Source of the DNA: an uncultured Bacillota bacterium
GTDB lineage: Bacteria; Bacillota; Clostridia; Oscillospirales; Oscillospiraceae
NCBI GenBank assembly: GCA_947426945.1
Contig: CANEFX010000021.1
Location: 1-46,948, forward strand
DNA length: 46,948 nucleotides
Direction of reading: 5' to 3'
The notes under the pieces are model-generated. The model had not been told where the DNA came from and searched no databases. It saw only the letters and a program-made list of their open reading frames with translations. Positions 1-7,643 of the stretch are shown piece after piece. Numbering within the stretch: the first letter of the stretch is position 1; every line of letters starts with the position of its first letter. The translations under genes were made by a program, and so were the position numbers.

Positions 1-757
1 TCTTGATGAGCTGCTGGACCAGTTGGGAGGACTCATACCAGAAGTCGTAGTTGCCTACATACATCTTGATCTTGCCGTAGTCGATATCCACAATATGGGT
101 ACAGACGGTGTTGAGAAAGTGGCGGTCATGGGACACCACAATCACGGTGCCTTCAAAATCCAGCAGGAAATCCTCCAGCCAGTTTACCGCGTCGATATCC
201 AGGTTGTTGGTGGGTTCGTCCATCATCAGCAGATCGGGACTGCCGAAGAGGGCCTGGGCCAGCAGGACCTTCACCTTTAGCCGGGCGTCCAGAGTGGCCA
301 TGTCGTTGCAGTGCAGCTCAGTGCCGACGCCAAGGCCCTGGAGGATGCGGCTGGCGTCGCTCTCTGCCTCCCATCCCCCCAGCTCGGCGTACTCCTCCTC
401 CAGCTGACAGGCCAGCAGCCCGTCCTCGTCGGTCATCTCCTCCTTGGCGTAGAGAGCCTCCTTCTCCTTGCCGATATCGTACAGCCGCTGGTTGCCCATA
501 ATGACGGTGTCCATCACGTTATAGGCGTCGTAGGCGTTCTGATTCTGCTTCAGCACCGACATGCGGATATTGGGCAGGATGGACACCTGCCCGGAGGTGG
601 AGTCCAGCTCGCCGGAGAGAATTTTCAGAAAGGTGGACTTGCCGGCGCCGTTGGCGCCGATAATGCCATAGCAGTTGCCCCGCAGAAACTGCAGGTCCAC
701 GTGGGAAAACAGCGGAGTTCCGCTGTAGTTCAGACTCAGGTCGGTAACGGTGATCAT
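1..757 (-). CDS. ABC-F family ATPase, YbiT/YkpA-like (3' part cut by window edge)
   Basis: Cytosolic duplicated ATP-binding protein of the ABC-F group, which act on ribosomes or translation rather than transport. About 252 codons are visible, roughly the first half of a protein that is usually about 520-540 residues. The first nucleotide-binding domain shows a Walker A GANGAGKST, a Walker B LLMMDEPTNNLD and a switch histidine in VVSHDRHFLN. The ABC signature that normally reads LSGGQ is degenerate (MATLDARLKVKVLLAQ), as in YbiT-type members whose first domain lacks a canonical signature. The start was set at the ATG preceded by AAGGAG with a 9-nt gap; an upstream ATG overlaps that site. A terminator separates it from the gene upstream. 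The subgroup assignment is an inference from the degenerate signature. Confidence 0.9.
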   Translation of the reverse strand, partial: MITVTDLSLNYSGTPLFSHVDLQFLRGNCYGIIGANGAGKSTFLKILSGELDSTSGQVSILPNIRMSVLKQNQNAYDAYNVMDTVIMGNQRLYDIGKEKEALYAKEEMTDEDGLLACQLEEEYAELGGWEAESDASRILQGLGVGTELHCNDMATLDARLKVKVLLAQALFGSPDLLMMDEPTNNLDIDAVNWLEDFLLDFEGTVIVVSHDRHFLNTVCTHIVDIDYGKIKMYVGNYDFWYESSQLVQQLIK

Positions 758-815
758 AGCTTGCTGCTCCTTTTCCATGCTCAAAATATACGTTGACCAT
801 CATACCATAAAGGCG

Positions 816-857
816 AAAAAAAAGACAGCGTTTTTTTGCAAAACACCGTCTTTTTTT
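816..857 (-). terminator. Rho-independent terminator downstream of the small helical protein gene
   Basis: On the minus strand an A7-GAC arm pairs with GTC-T8, with an inner GTGTTTT/AAAACGC stem. The T run follows directly. It lies just 3' of the stop codon at 859-861 and isolates the RHH operon from the ABC-F gene. The A/T arms also allow function on the plus strand. Confidence 0.8.
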
Positions 858-858
858 C

Positions 859-1128
859 TTACTTTTCCTGGCTGCAACGGTCAATTTTGATATCCAGCTC
901 TTGAAAGAACAGCCGGACCAGGTTCTCTACCCGCTGGACGCACTCCGGGTCGCTCAGCCTTTCATTTTCCAGAATGCAGCGCACTGCCTCCAGGGTCTGG
1001 ACCGCCCGGTTCTCCACCGCCTGGGAAATCACCGTCGGATGGACACGCTCCATGTGCTCCAATACCATCTTGCCTACCACTGCGTGATAAAGGGCCGTCG
1101 GGGTATCACGCTCGTCTGGGCTGCGCAT
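859..1128 (-). CDS. Small helical protein of unknown function, overlapping partner of the RHH regulator
   Basis: 89 residues, no family recognised. It is predicted mostly alpha-helical and acidic, with no signal peptide or membrane segment. It has a few scattered cysteines but no metal-binding spacing. The start ATG lies 7 nt after a GGAGGT site inside the end of the upstream gene, so the two frames overlap by 23 nt and are probably translationally coupled. An open frame extends further upstream, but those starts have no ribosome site. Position two in a tight pair behind a DNA-binding protein suggests a partner, effector or toxin-like role, but no toxin fold is recognisable. Function is unknown. 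Confidence 0.7.
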   Translation of the reverse strand: MRSPDERDTPTALYHAVVGKMVLEHMERVHPTVISQAVENRAVQTLEAVRCILENERLSDPECVQRVENLVRLFFQELDIKIDRCSQEK

Positions 1129-1330
1129 CGCCGTCACCTCCTTCCAGTGTGTAGTGTTCCAGGGCATACGCCAAAAACAGGCCGATGAGTTCATTCCGGC
1201 TCCGCCCTGTCTCTCTGGATATATCATCCATCTGGTTGACCATTGATTCCCGCAGGCGAACGGAAAAGGTCCGATATCCGTCCTCTCCTCTGGGACGCTT
1301 TATGGTGACAATCAGCGCGTCGCTTGCCAC
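1106..1330 (-). CDS. Ribbon-helix-helix (CopG/MetJ-like) DNA-binding protein
   Basis: 74 residues. The core pattern is that of an RHH repressor: a beta strand [12 protein letters not shown] (around residues 19-30), then helix A ([12 protein letters not shown]) and helix B ([17 protein letters not shown]). RHH proteins bind DNA as dimers of dimers, often at short tandem repeats, and commonly autoregulate. A perfect 12-bp tandem repeat lies just upstream of its promoter and is a plausible operator. It overlaps the downstream small gene by 23 nt. It could be an antitoxin-like regulator, but the partner is not a known toxin, so only the DNA-binding fold is firmly supported. Confidence 0.8.
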   Translation of the reverse strand: MASDALIVTIKRPRGEDGYRTFSVRLRESMVNQMDDISRETGRSRNELIGLFLAYALEHYTLEGGDGDAQPRRA

Positions 1331-1357
1331 AGTACCACCTCAATTCGCCTAAATTTT

Positions 1358-1387
1358 ACAATAATTGCGGCACCACGGCTATGTCAA
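1358..1387 (-). promoter_or_regulatory. SigA-type promoter of the RHH operon
   Basis: On the minus strand a perfect TTGACA (1387-1382) is followed after 18 nt by TATTGT (1363-1358). This lies about 30 bp upstream of the RHH start codon. The -10 is only a 4/6 match. Confidence 0.55.
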
Positions 1388-1409
1388 AATATATGTTAAA
1401 ATATATGTT
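1386..1409. repeat. Perfect 12-bp tandem repeat, candidate RHH operator
   Basis: AAAATATATGTT occurs twice without a gap (1386-1397 and 1398-1409). It abuts the -35 box of the RHH promoter on its upstream side. RHH regulators typically occupy such direct repeats, so autoregulation is inferred. It could alternatively act as an UP element. Confidence 0.6.
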
Positions 1410-1471
1410 TGTTTTTCAACATAAACAGGTGTTTACTCAAGATTTTTTTGCAGAAAAATCACATTTTCCTC

Positions 1472-1500
1472 TTGCCAACATCTGGATGCTGTGATATACT
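1472..1500 (+). promoter_or_regulatory. Orphan SigA promoter with extended -10
   Basis: TTGCCA (1472-1477), a 17-nt spacer and TATACT (1495-1500), with a TGn extension directly before the -10. It points rightward into a stretch with no credible coding sequence, which is why a small RNA is proposed. Confidence 0.6.
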
Positions 1501-1506
1501 GTCCTT

Positions 1507-1620
1507 GGTCGAAGGACCGCCTGTGCATATTTGTCTCCGCGATGGCGGCTGGGGCCCCCTCTGGCCGTCATTAAAAAAAGAATCAGGGTCCTCGGAGAAG
1601 CTTCTCTCCGGGGACCCATT
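1507..1620 (+). ncRNA. Candidate small RNA between an orphan promoter and a bidirectional terminator
   Basis: The expected transcript starts near 1507 and is about 115 nt long. It contains short hairpins such as GGTC-gaag-GACC and CCGC-gat-GGCGG, and ends in the strong GGGTCC...GGACCC stem followed by ATTTTGCTTT. No open frame with a ribosome site is present. It matches no RNA family I recognise (not SRP, 6S, tmRNA or RNase P). It converges on the 3' end of the amidohydrolase gene. Confidence 0.35.
1572..1617 (-). terminator. Terminator of the amidohydrolase gene, possibly bidirectional
   Basis: A 13-bp stem with one mismatch (arms 1586-1598 and 1605-1617) is followed on the minus strand by TGATTC and a T7 run (1579-1573). 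On the plus strand it is followed by a weaker ATTTTGCTTT tract, so it may also end the candidate small RNA. Confidence 0.8.
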
Positions 1621-1625
1621 TTGCT

Positions 1626-2447
1626 TTACAGCCCCAATCCGTAGATACGGTTCGCGTTTTGAAAAAATACTCTCTCCCAGTACCGCTCCGGCACCAGGCG
1701 CCGGACAAATTGGATATATTCCCCCAGGTTGACGATGGGCCAGTCGGTGCCATACAGGATATCGTCCCACTGTCCGATAGCCGTGAGCCAGGTGGTGAGC
1801 AACCCGGCGTAGCCCGCCTGCTCCCGGAAATACAGATCGATATCCACCCGTCCCTCCAGCAGCCCCGACAGGTCAGCAGCCACGTTGGGATTCTTCTCCA
1901 CCACTGCGGCGGCGCTCTCCAGAAAGGGGTTGCCGAAGTGGCACATAACGAACCGGGTGTGCTTGTGGTCCGCCGCTACCTCGTCCAGGGTGAGCGGGTG
2001 GGCGTATTTCAGGTGGGCCCGGGGAAAGGCTGTCAGTCCCATGTGGACGGCCACCGGCTTGTCATACCGGGCGGCCAGCTGATAGACGGGCTCGTAAACG
2101 GGGTCGGACAGCCACAGCCGGTTGTACCCGGGGTACAGCTTCACCCCGCAGCACGCCTCCCGCTTCAGGTTCTCCTCCACCTTCTCTGCCAGGTCTGGAA
2201 CAGGCCTCTCTCCCCGGCCCATCAGGGCGCTGTCCAGCCCGATGCAGTAGTGAAACAGGTCCGCCGGGTATTCGTGATAGGAGGGCTCCAGACTGCGGTT
2301 GCCCATCACCACCCCGTGGACGACGCCCAGTTCGCTGTAGACTTTCCGCAGATGACCGGCGGAATTTTCATGCCCCACAGCCCGGGCCATGGCGTCGGTG
2401 TCCGGGGAGGAGGGAAACAGGTGCAGATGCGCATCAATGATCTTCAT
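1626..2447 (-). CDS. Amidohydrolase-2 family metal-dependent hydrolase (TIM barrel)
   Basis: 273 residues, cytosolic, member of the amidohydrolase-2 / ACMSD-like superfamily. The metal-binding motif DAHLHLF lies at residues 5-11. Later barrel-end motifs are AVHMGL, MCHFGNP and GTDWPIVN, which carry the histidines and aspartate expected for catalysis. The family hydrolyses or decarboxylates diverse ring and carboxylate substrates, so the substrate cannot be read from sequence. The start ATG is 4 nt after GGAGG. It lies only 15 nt downstream of the terminator that closes the ribosomal cluster and has no obvious promoter of its own, so it may depend on read-through from rplQ. Confidence 0.85.
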   Translation of the reverse strand: MKIIDAHLHLFPSSPDTDAMARAVGHENSAGHLRKVYSELGVVHGVVMGNRSLEPSYHEYPADLFHYCIGLDSALMGRGERPVPDLAEKVEENLKREACCGVKLYPGYNRLWLSDPVYEPVYQLAARYDKPVAVHMGLTAFPRAHLKYAHPLTLDEVAADHKHTRFVMCHFGNPFLESAAAVVEKNPNVAADLSGLLEGRVDIDLYFREQAGYAGLLTTWLTAIGQWDDILYGTDWPIVNLGEYIQFVRRLVPERYWERVFFQNANRIYGLGL

Positions 2448-2462
2448 AATTCCTCCGCTATT

Positions 2463-2496
2463 AAAAAATCCCGTTCCTTTTAGAACGGGATTTTTT
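2463..2496 (-). terminator. Main terminator of the ribosomal protein cluster
   Basis: A 14-bp perfect stem (2463-2476 with 2483-2496), AAAAAATCCCGTTC with its complement, a 6-nt loop and T6 on the minus strand. It starts 1 nt after the rplQ stop codon. The A6/T6 flanks make it symmetrical. Confidence 0.9.
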
Positions 2497-2497
2497 C

Positions 2498-2842
2498 TCA
2501 TACCAGCTGAATAATGGCCATCTCGGCGGCGTCGCCGCGGCGGGGGCCAATGCGGACGACACGGGTGTAGCCGCCGTTGCGGTCGGCGTACTTGGGTCCG
2601 ATCTCCTTAAACAGCTTGTTGGCCACGTCCTCCTTGGTGATGTAGGACAGGGCCTGCCGGTAGGAGGCCAGGGTGTTGGTCTTGGCCAGGGTAATCATCT
2701 TCTCAGCCACGGGAGCCACTTCCTTGGCGCGGGTGACGGTGGTCTTGATCTGGCCGTTCTCCAGCAGATATGTGACCATGGCGCGGAGCATGGCCCGGCG
2801 CTGGTCGCTGGTACGGCCCAGCTTACGGTTCTTCTGAGACAT
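2498..2842 (-). CDS. rplQ: 50S ribosomal protein L17
   Basis: 114 residues, normal for bacterial L17, which lines the exit-tunnel side of the large subunit. The N-terminus reads [19 protein letters not shown], the family signature. The start ATG is 8 nt after AAGGAG; a GTG three codons upstream is too close to the ribosome site. It is the last gene of the cluster, directly behind rpoA as in most Bacillota, and is followed at once by a terminator. Confidence 0.97.
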   Translation of the reverse strand: MSQKNRKLGRTSDQRRAMLRAMVTYLLENGQIKTTVTRAKEVAPVAEKMITLAKTNTLASYRQALSYITKEDVANKLFKEIGPKYADRNGGYTRVVRIGPRRGDAAEMAIIQLV

Positions 2843-2945
2843 GGTAAACACTCCTTCGACCTCGCGTGGCGAGATCAGTTTAAATTCGTTCAGCTTCTGA
2901 CGGCCGAAGCCGCAGGCCAGACGGAACGTTACATACGCTTAGCCT

Positions 2946-3896
2946 TTAGTTGTTCTCTTCACTTGCCAGAGAAAGCCCCATCATGGACAGCTTGTTGATG
3001 ACCTCCTCCAGGGACTTGCGGCCCAGGTTGCGAACCTTCATCATCTCTTCCTCGGTCTTGGAGATCAGGTCCTCCACCGTGTTGATGTTGGCCCGCTTCA
3101 GGCAGTTGTAAGAGCGGACGGACAGGTCCATATCGTCGATGGTCATCTCCATCACCTTGTCACGCTGGGTCTCCGCCTTCTCCACCACAGTGGAGCGGCT
3201 GCCCATGGTCTCAGACAGATCGGTGAACAGGGTGAAATGGTCGCACAGGATGCGCGCCCCCAGGGAGACGGCGTCCCTGGCGTCGATGGTGCCGTTAGTC
3301 CAAACCTCCAGAGTCAGCTTGTCATAGTCCGTAGCATCGCCCACACGGGTATTTTCTACGGTATAGTTGACCTTACGCACCGGGGTGTAAATGGAATCCA
3401 TAGGGATGACCCCGATGATGGACTGGGCAGGCTTATTCTTGTCCGCAGGGACGTAGCCCCGGCCGTGGGACAGGGTCAGCTCCATGGACAGGCTGGCCTC
3501 CGGTCCCAGGGTAGCAATGTGCAGATCCGGATTCAGAATCTCCACGTCGGCATCCGCCTTGATGTCGCCGGCGGTAACCCTGCACTCTCCGGCAGCCTCG
3601 ATGTGGACGGTCTTGGTGCCCTCGCTGTACAGCTTGGCAATAATGCCCTTCACATTGAGGACAATCTCGGTCACGTCCTCCTTGATGCCGGGAATGGTGG
3701 TAAACTCGTGCTGAACTCCGGAAATCTTGATAGAGGTCACCGCGGTGCCGGGCAGGGAGGACAGCAGGATCCGCCGCAGGGAGTTGCCCAAGGTGGTGCC
3801 GTAGCCCCGCTCCAGAGGCTCCACCACATACTTGCCATAGGAGGCGTCGCCGGGATTTTCCACACATTCAATGCGGGGCTTTTCAATTTCTATCAT
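2946..3896 (-). CDS. rpoA: DNA-directed RNA polymerase alpha subunit
   Basis: 316 residues, standard length. The N-terminal domain (about 1-230) that dimerises and assembles RNA polymerase contains [16 protein letters not shown] linker leads to the C-terminal domain (about 245-310), with the helix-hairpin-helix [13 protein letters not shown] that contacts UP elements and activators. The start ATG lies 12 nt after AGGAGG, a rather long spacing. It is separated from rpsD by a palindromic repeat element, so its expression may differ from the upstream ribosomal genes. Confidence 0.98.
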   Translation of the reverse strand: MIEIEKPRIECVENPGDASYGKYVVEPLERGYGTTLGNSLRRILLSSLPGTAVTSIKISGVQHEFTTIPGIKEDVTEIVLNVKGIIAKLYSEGTKTVHIEAAGECRVTAGDIKADADVEILNPDLHIATLGPEASLSMELTLSHGRGYVPADKNKPAQSIIGVIPMDSIYTPVRKVNYTVENTRVGDATDYDKLTLEVWTNGTIDARDAVSLGARILCDHFTLFTDLSETMGSRSTVVEKAETQRDKVMEMTIDDMDLSVRSYNCLKRANINTVEDLISKTEEEMMKVRNLGRKSLEEVINKLSMMGLSLASEENN

Positions 3897-3997
3897 ATGC
3901 TGGGATACCCTCCTTTTCTCGGCGGCGCTCCGCGCGCCGCTTCATTCAGCTCACCAATATCTGAGGGTTGTCTAAGTCTGTTGTAAACCCATCGGAA

Positions 3998-4073
3998 CCG
4001 GGCCGGCGGGGCGGCGCGGAGACCGCCCCCTACGTGTTGTTCTTCATGTAGGGGCCGGCCTCTGTGCCGGCCC
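3998..4073. repeat. REP-like double-hairpin element between rpsD and rpoA
   Basis: Two GC-rich hairpins lie in tandem: GGGGCGG/CCGCCCC (4008-4014 with 4023-4029) and GGGCCGGC/GCCGGCCC (4052-4059 with 4066-4073). CCCCTAC (4027-4033) and GTAGGGG (4048-4054) form an inverted repeat around the centre. The CCTAC...GTAGGGG design resembles dispersed intergenic palindromes known from Oscillospiraceae genomes. The family link is from memory, not a search. Confidence 0.6.
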
Positions 4074-4103
4074 GCTTTCCCCGGAAATCCGTGGTTCAAT
4101 AAA

Positions 4104-4706
4104 TTACTTAGAGTACAGCTCGACGATGAGGTGCTCTTCCACGGGGAAGTCGATGTCGTCCCGGGTGGGCATGGCAACGACGGTGCCCTGGAGGGTATTC
4201 TTGTTGCGGTCCAGCCACTTGGGCACGTTGACCACAGGGGCGTCCTCGCCGGTCAGGCGCTTGAACTTGACGGAGGAGCGGCTCTTCTCCCGCACTTCGA
4301 TCACGTCGCCTGTCTTGACCAGGTAGGAGGGCACATCCACCCGCTGGCCGTTCACGGTAAAGTGGCCGTGGGTGGTGAGCTGGCGGGCCTCCCGCCGGGT
4401 CATGGCAAAGCCCAGGCGGTACACCACGTTGTCCAGCCGGCGCTCGATCAGGGTAAGCAGGTTTTCGCCCGTCTTGCCCTGCATACGGCTGGCCTTCTCA
4501 TAGTACATATGGAACTGCTTCTCCATAATGCCGTAGACAAACTTGACCTTCTGCTTCTCGGTCATCTGCATGGCGTACTCAGACTGCTTCTTGCGCATCT
4601 GGCCCTTGGGGTTGCGGTTGGTCGTCTTCTTGGCATAGCCCATAGCGGCGGGGGACAGGTTCAGCGCCTTGCACCGCTTGGCAATGGGCTGCATATTTCT
4701 AGCCAT
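4104..4706 (-). CDS. rpsD: 30S ribosomal protein S4
   Basis: 200 residues. A primary 16S rRNA binder that nucleates small-subunit assembly. The S4 RNA-binding domain (about 90-155) contains [11 protein letters not shown] and [16 protein letters not shown]. Only one cysteine is visible in the N-terminal region, so this is the zinc-free form. AAGGAGG precedes the start ATG by 9 nt. In many bacteria S4 represses its own alpha operon; no known S4 target structure was identified here. Confidence 0.97.
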   Translation of the reverse strand: MARNMQPIAKRCKALNLSPAAMGYAKKTTNRNPKGQMRKKQSEYAMQMTEKQKVKFVYGIMEKQFHMYYEKASRMQGKTGENLLTLIERRLDNVVYRLGFAMTRREARQLTTHGHFTVNGQRVDVPSYLVKTGDVIEVREKSRSSVKFKRLTGEDAPVVNVPKWLDRNKNTLQGTVVAMPTRDDIDFPVEEHLIVELYSK

Positions 4707-4725
4707 CTGTCAAAACCTCCTTCAA

Positions 4726-5124
4726 TCAGACACGGCGGCGCTTCGGGGGCCGGCAGCCGTTGTGGGGAACGGGGGTCACGTCCTTGATGAGGGTGACCTC
4801 CAGGCCCACAGCCTGCAGCGCCCGGATGGCGGCCTCACGGCCCTGGCCGGGGCCCTTCACGTAGACCTCAACGGTCTTCAGACCGTATTCCATCGCGGCC
4901 TTGGCAGCCGTCTCAGCGGCGCTCTGAGCGGCGTAGGGGGTGGATTTACGGGACCCGCGGAAGCCCAAGCCGCCGGAGGAGGCCCAGGACAGGGCGTTGC
5001 CCTGCGCGTCGGTCACGGTGACCATGGTGTTGTTGAAGGAGGAGCGGATATGCACCTGGCCCCTCTCTACGTTCTTACGCTCGCGGCGCTTGCGCACCAC
5101 TTTCTTACCTTTGTTCGCAGCCAT
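4726..5124 (-). CDS. rpsK: 30S ribosomal protein S11
   Basis: 132 residues, platform protein of the small subunit that contacts the mRNA exit region. It carries [16 protein letters not shown] and the basic C-terminal tail [11 protein letters not shown] typical of the family. The spacing from rpsM is 12 nt, with AGGAGG upstream of the ATG. Confidence 0.98.
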   Translation of the reverse strand: MAANKGKKVVRKRRERKNVERGQVHIRSSFNNTMVTVTDAQGNALSWASSGGLGFRGSRKSTPYAAQSAAETAAKAAMEYGLKTVEVYVKGPGQGREAAIRALQAVGLEVTLIKDVTPVPHNGCRPPKRRRV

Positions 5125-5136
5125 GTGTATCCCTCC

Positions 5137-5502
5137 TTACTTCTTCTTATTGGCGACGGTACGCTTAGGACCCTTGCGGGTACGGGCGTTGGTCTTGGAA
5201 CGCTGGCCGCGGACGGGCAGCCCCTTGCGGTGGCGGATGCCCCGGTAGCAGCCGATCTCGGTCAGCCGCTTGATGTCCATTGCCACGTTGCGGCGCAGGT
5301 CGCCCTCCACGGTGTAGTCGTGGATGACCTCACGCAGCTTGGCCTCGTCCTCCTCGGTGAGGTCCTTCACGCGGGTGTCGGGATTTACCCCGGCCTTGGC
5401 CAGGATCTTGTTGGCGCTGGTGCGCCCAATGCCGTAGATATAAGTGAGGCCGATCTCGATTCTCTTCTCTCTCGGCAGGTCAATACCGGCAATACGAGCC
5501 AT
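5137..5502 (-). CDS. rpsM: 30S ribosomal protein S13
   Basis: 121 residues. A head protein that contacts the P-site tRNA and the subunit bridge to L5. The N-terminus [19 protein letters not shown] and the conserved basic tail [19 protein letters not shown] are diagnostic. It follows rpmJ by 18 nt with a GGAGGT site. Confidence 0.98.
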   Translation of the reverse strand: MARIAGIDLPREKRIEIGLTYIYGIGRTSANKILAKAGVNPDTRVKDLTEEDEAKLREVIHDYTVEGDLRRNVAMDIKRLTEIGCYRGIRHRKGLPVRGQRSKTNARTRKGPKRTVANKKK

Positions 5503-5520
5503 TTTTTACAGCACCTCCAA

Positions 5521-5924
<404 letters not shown>

Positions 5925-5938
<14 letters not shown>

Positions 5939-6224
5939 GCGTAGTTCCCTCCTTGAAGGCGGCCAGCGCCCGTCTCAATGCCCGGTCGGAGACCGGTTCT
6001 CCCTGCTGCAGACTGCGGACCACCGGGTGGTCGTACATGGTCTGGCTGTCGGTCAGGTGTATTACATGGCCCAGCTTTTTGGCCTTGGGGCGGGAAATTT
6101 TCCGCCGCTTCCCGTCGGCCAGCAAAAGCATGGTCCGCTCCTGATCCACACCCACTACACAGAAGATACCGCCCTTGTCCCGTCCGGCAGCTGCCTGGAC
6201 GATTTGGCCTGTGTAGTCAAACAT
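5925..6224 (-). CDS. KOW-domain RNA-binding protein (L14e/L27e-like)
   Basis: 99 residues. The N-terminal half has the KOW fold signature: [20 protein letters not shown], then a basic stretch [16 protein letters not shown]. Proteins of this type sit between map and infA in many Clostridia. They resemble eukaryal/archaeal L14e-type ribosomal proteins, so a ribosome- or rRNA-associated role is likely but not proven. The ATG has GGAGG 9 nt upstream. The gene overlaps map by 8 nt and infA by 14 nt, so all three are tightly coupled. Confidence 0.88.
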
Positions 6225-6993
6225 AGGCCCCGTCCTCCGTGACGGTCAGAATCTCCGGACCGTCCTCGGTAATCAGGATGGTATTCTCGTAGTGGGCGGC
6301 CAGGGAGCCGTCTTTGGTAACGGTAGTCCAGCTGCCCTCCCGGTTCTCCACCTGCCAGTCTCCGGCACACACCATGGGCTCCACGGCAATGGTCATGCCC
6401 GGCTGAAGCCGGGGGCCATGGCCGGCGGGGCCGAAATTGCGCACCTCGGGGGCCTCGTGGAGTCTCGCGCCCACACCGTGGCCCACAAAGTCCCGGACCA
6501 CGGAGAAGCCGTTGGCCTCTACATAGACCTGGACGGCGTGGCCGATGTCGCTGACCCGGCAGCCCCTGCGGGCGTTTCTGATGCCCTCCCAGAAGCTCTG
6601 CTGGGTGACCCGAATCAGCCGCATGGCCTCCTGGCTCACCTCACCGCAGGGGTAGGTGGCGGCGCAGTCGCCGTGAAAGCCGCCGATAAAAGCGCCCACG
6701 TCAATGCTGACAATGTCGCCCTCCTTCAGCTTTTGAGGCCCTGGGATACCGTGGATAACCACCTCATTCACCGAGATACAGGCCGAGCCGGGGAAACCGC
6801 CGTAGCCCAGAAAGGATGGCTTGGCTCCGTGGCTCTCAATAAAGCGGCGGACCGCCCTGTCAATCTCGTGGGTGGTGACTCCCGGCCGGACCATGGAGCC
6901 GGCCAGAGCCCGGGCCTGGGCGGTGAGCCGCCCGGCCCGGCGCATGGCCTCGATCTCCCGTTGGGACTTTAACGAAATCATTTCCAGCGCCAT
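6217..6993 (-). CDS. map: Methionine aminopeptidase, type I
   Basis: 258 residues. Removes the initiator methionine from nascent proteins. All five metal ligands of the pita-bread fold can be placed: D98, D109, H172, E205 and E236, plus the substrate-side H81. No N-terminal zinc-finger extension is present. The ATG overlaps the adk stop in a TGATG junction. The order secY-adk-map-infA is conserved in Bacillota and couples secretion, adenylate supply and N-terminal processing. Confidence 0.97.
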   Translation of the reverse strand: MALEMISLKSQREIEAMRRAGRLTAQARALAGSMVRPGVTTHEIDRAVRRFIESHGAKPSFLGYGGFPGSACISVNEVVIHGIPGPQKLKEGDIVSIDVGAFIGGFHGDCAATYPCGEVSQEAMRLIRVTQQSFWEGIRNARRGCRVSDIGHAVQVYVEANGFSVVRDFVGHGVGARLHEAPEVRNFGPAGHGPRLQPGMTIAVEPMVCAGDWQVENREGSWTTVTKDGSLAAHYENTILITEDGPEILTVTEDGAYV

Positions 6994-7631
6994 CAGAGCT
7001 CCAGCGCCTCCATGATAACCCGGGTAGTCCCCTCAATGGTGTCCTGGTTGGCCACAGAGGTCAGGATTCCCTTGCCCTCGTAAAAGCCCTTCAGAGGCTC
7101 GGTCTCGGCGTGATAGACCTCCAGGCGCCTGCGCACGGTCTCGGCCCGGTCGTCCTCCCGCTGAACCAGCGTTCCGCCGCAGGTGTCGCACACGCCCTCA
7201 GTCCTGGGGGGTCTGGCCTTCACGTGATAGGGAGCACCACAGCTCTGGCACACCCGGCGGCCCGACATGCGCTCCTCGATCTCTCCGTCGGAGATTTCAA
7301 TGGACAGCACCTTTTCAAAGGTGACGCCGCGGGCGTCCAGCGCCTCGGCCTGGCCGATGGTGCGGGGCACTCCGTCCAGGATAAAGCCCTTGGCGCAGTC
7401 AGGCTGGGCCAGACGGTCGGCCACAATGCCGATGATCACGGAGTCAGGCACAAGCTTGCCCTCATCCATATAGCGCTTGGCCTCCAGGCCAGTAGGCGTT
7501 CCCTCTTTGATGGCCGCACGGAGAATGTTGCCGGTAGAAATGGCGGGGATACCCAGCTTGGCACTGAGGATCTCGGCCTGGGTCCCTTTGCCGGCGCCGG
7601 GGGCGCCCAGCAGGATCAGTTTCATACCCAT
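6993..7631 (-). CDS. adk: Adenylate kinase, zinc-binding long-lid form
   Basis: 212 residues. Converts ATP + AMP to 2 ADP in the cytosol. The P-loop GAPGAGKGT is at 9-17. The lid domain holds four cysteines C128, C131, C148 and C151 for structural zinc, typical of Gram-positive enzymes. The usually strict DGFPR/DGYPR motif reads DGVPR (86-90), an unusual aromatic-to-valine change near the AMP site. The start ATG has AAGGAG 8 nt upstream. Confidence 0.97.
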   Translation of the reverse strand: MGMKLILLGAPGAGKGTQAEILSAKLGIPAISTGNILRAAIKEGTPTGLEAKRYMDEGKLVPDSVIIGIVADRLAQPDCAKGFILDGVPRTIGQAEALDARGVTFEKVLSIEISDGEIEERMSGRRVCQSCGAPYHVKARPPRTEGVCDTCGGTLVQREDDRAETVRRRLEVYHAETEPLKGFYEGKGILTSVANQDTIEGTTRVIMEALEL

Positions 7632-7643
7632 AGCCGCCTCTCC

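Noticed and set aside
1437-1770. Frames of 60-107 codons on both strands around the amidohydrolase terminator
   Set aside because: They run through the terminator hairpin and the 3' end of the amidohydrolase gene in other frames and have no ribosome sites.
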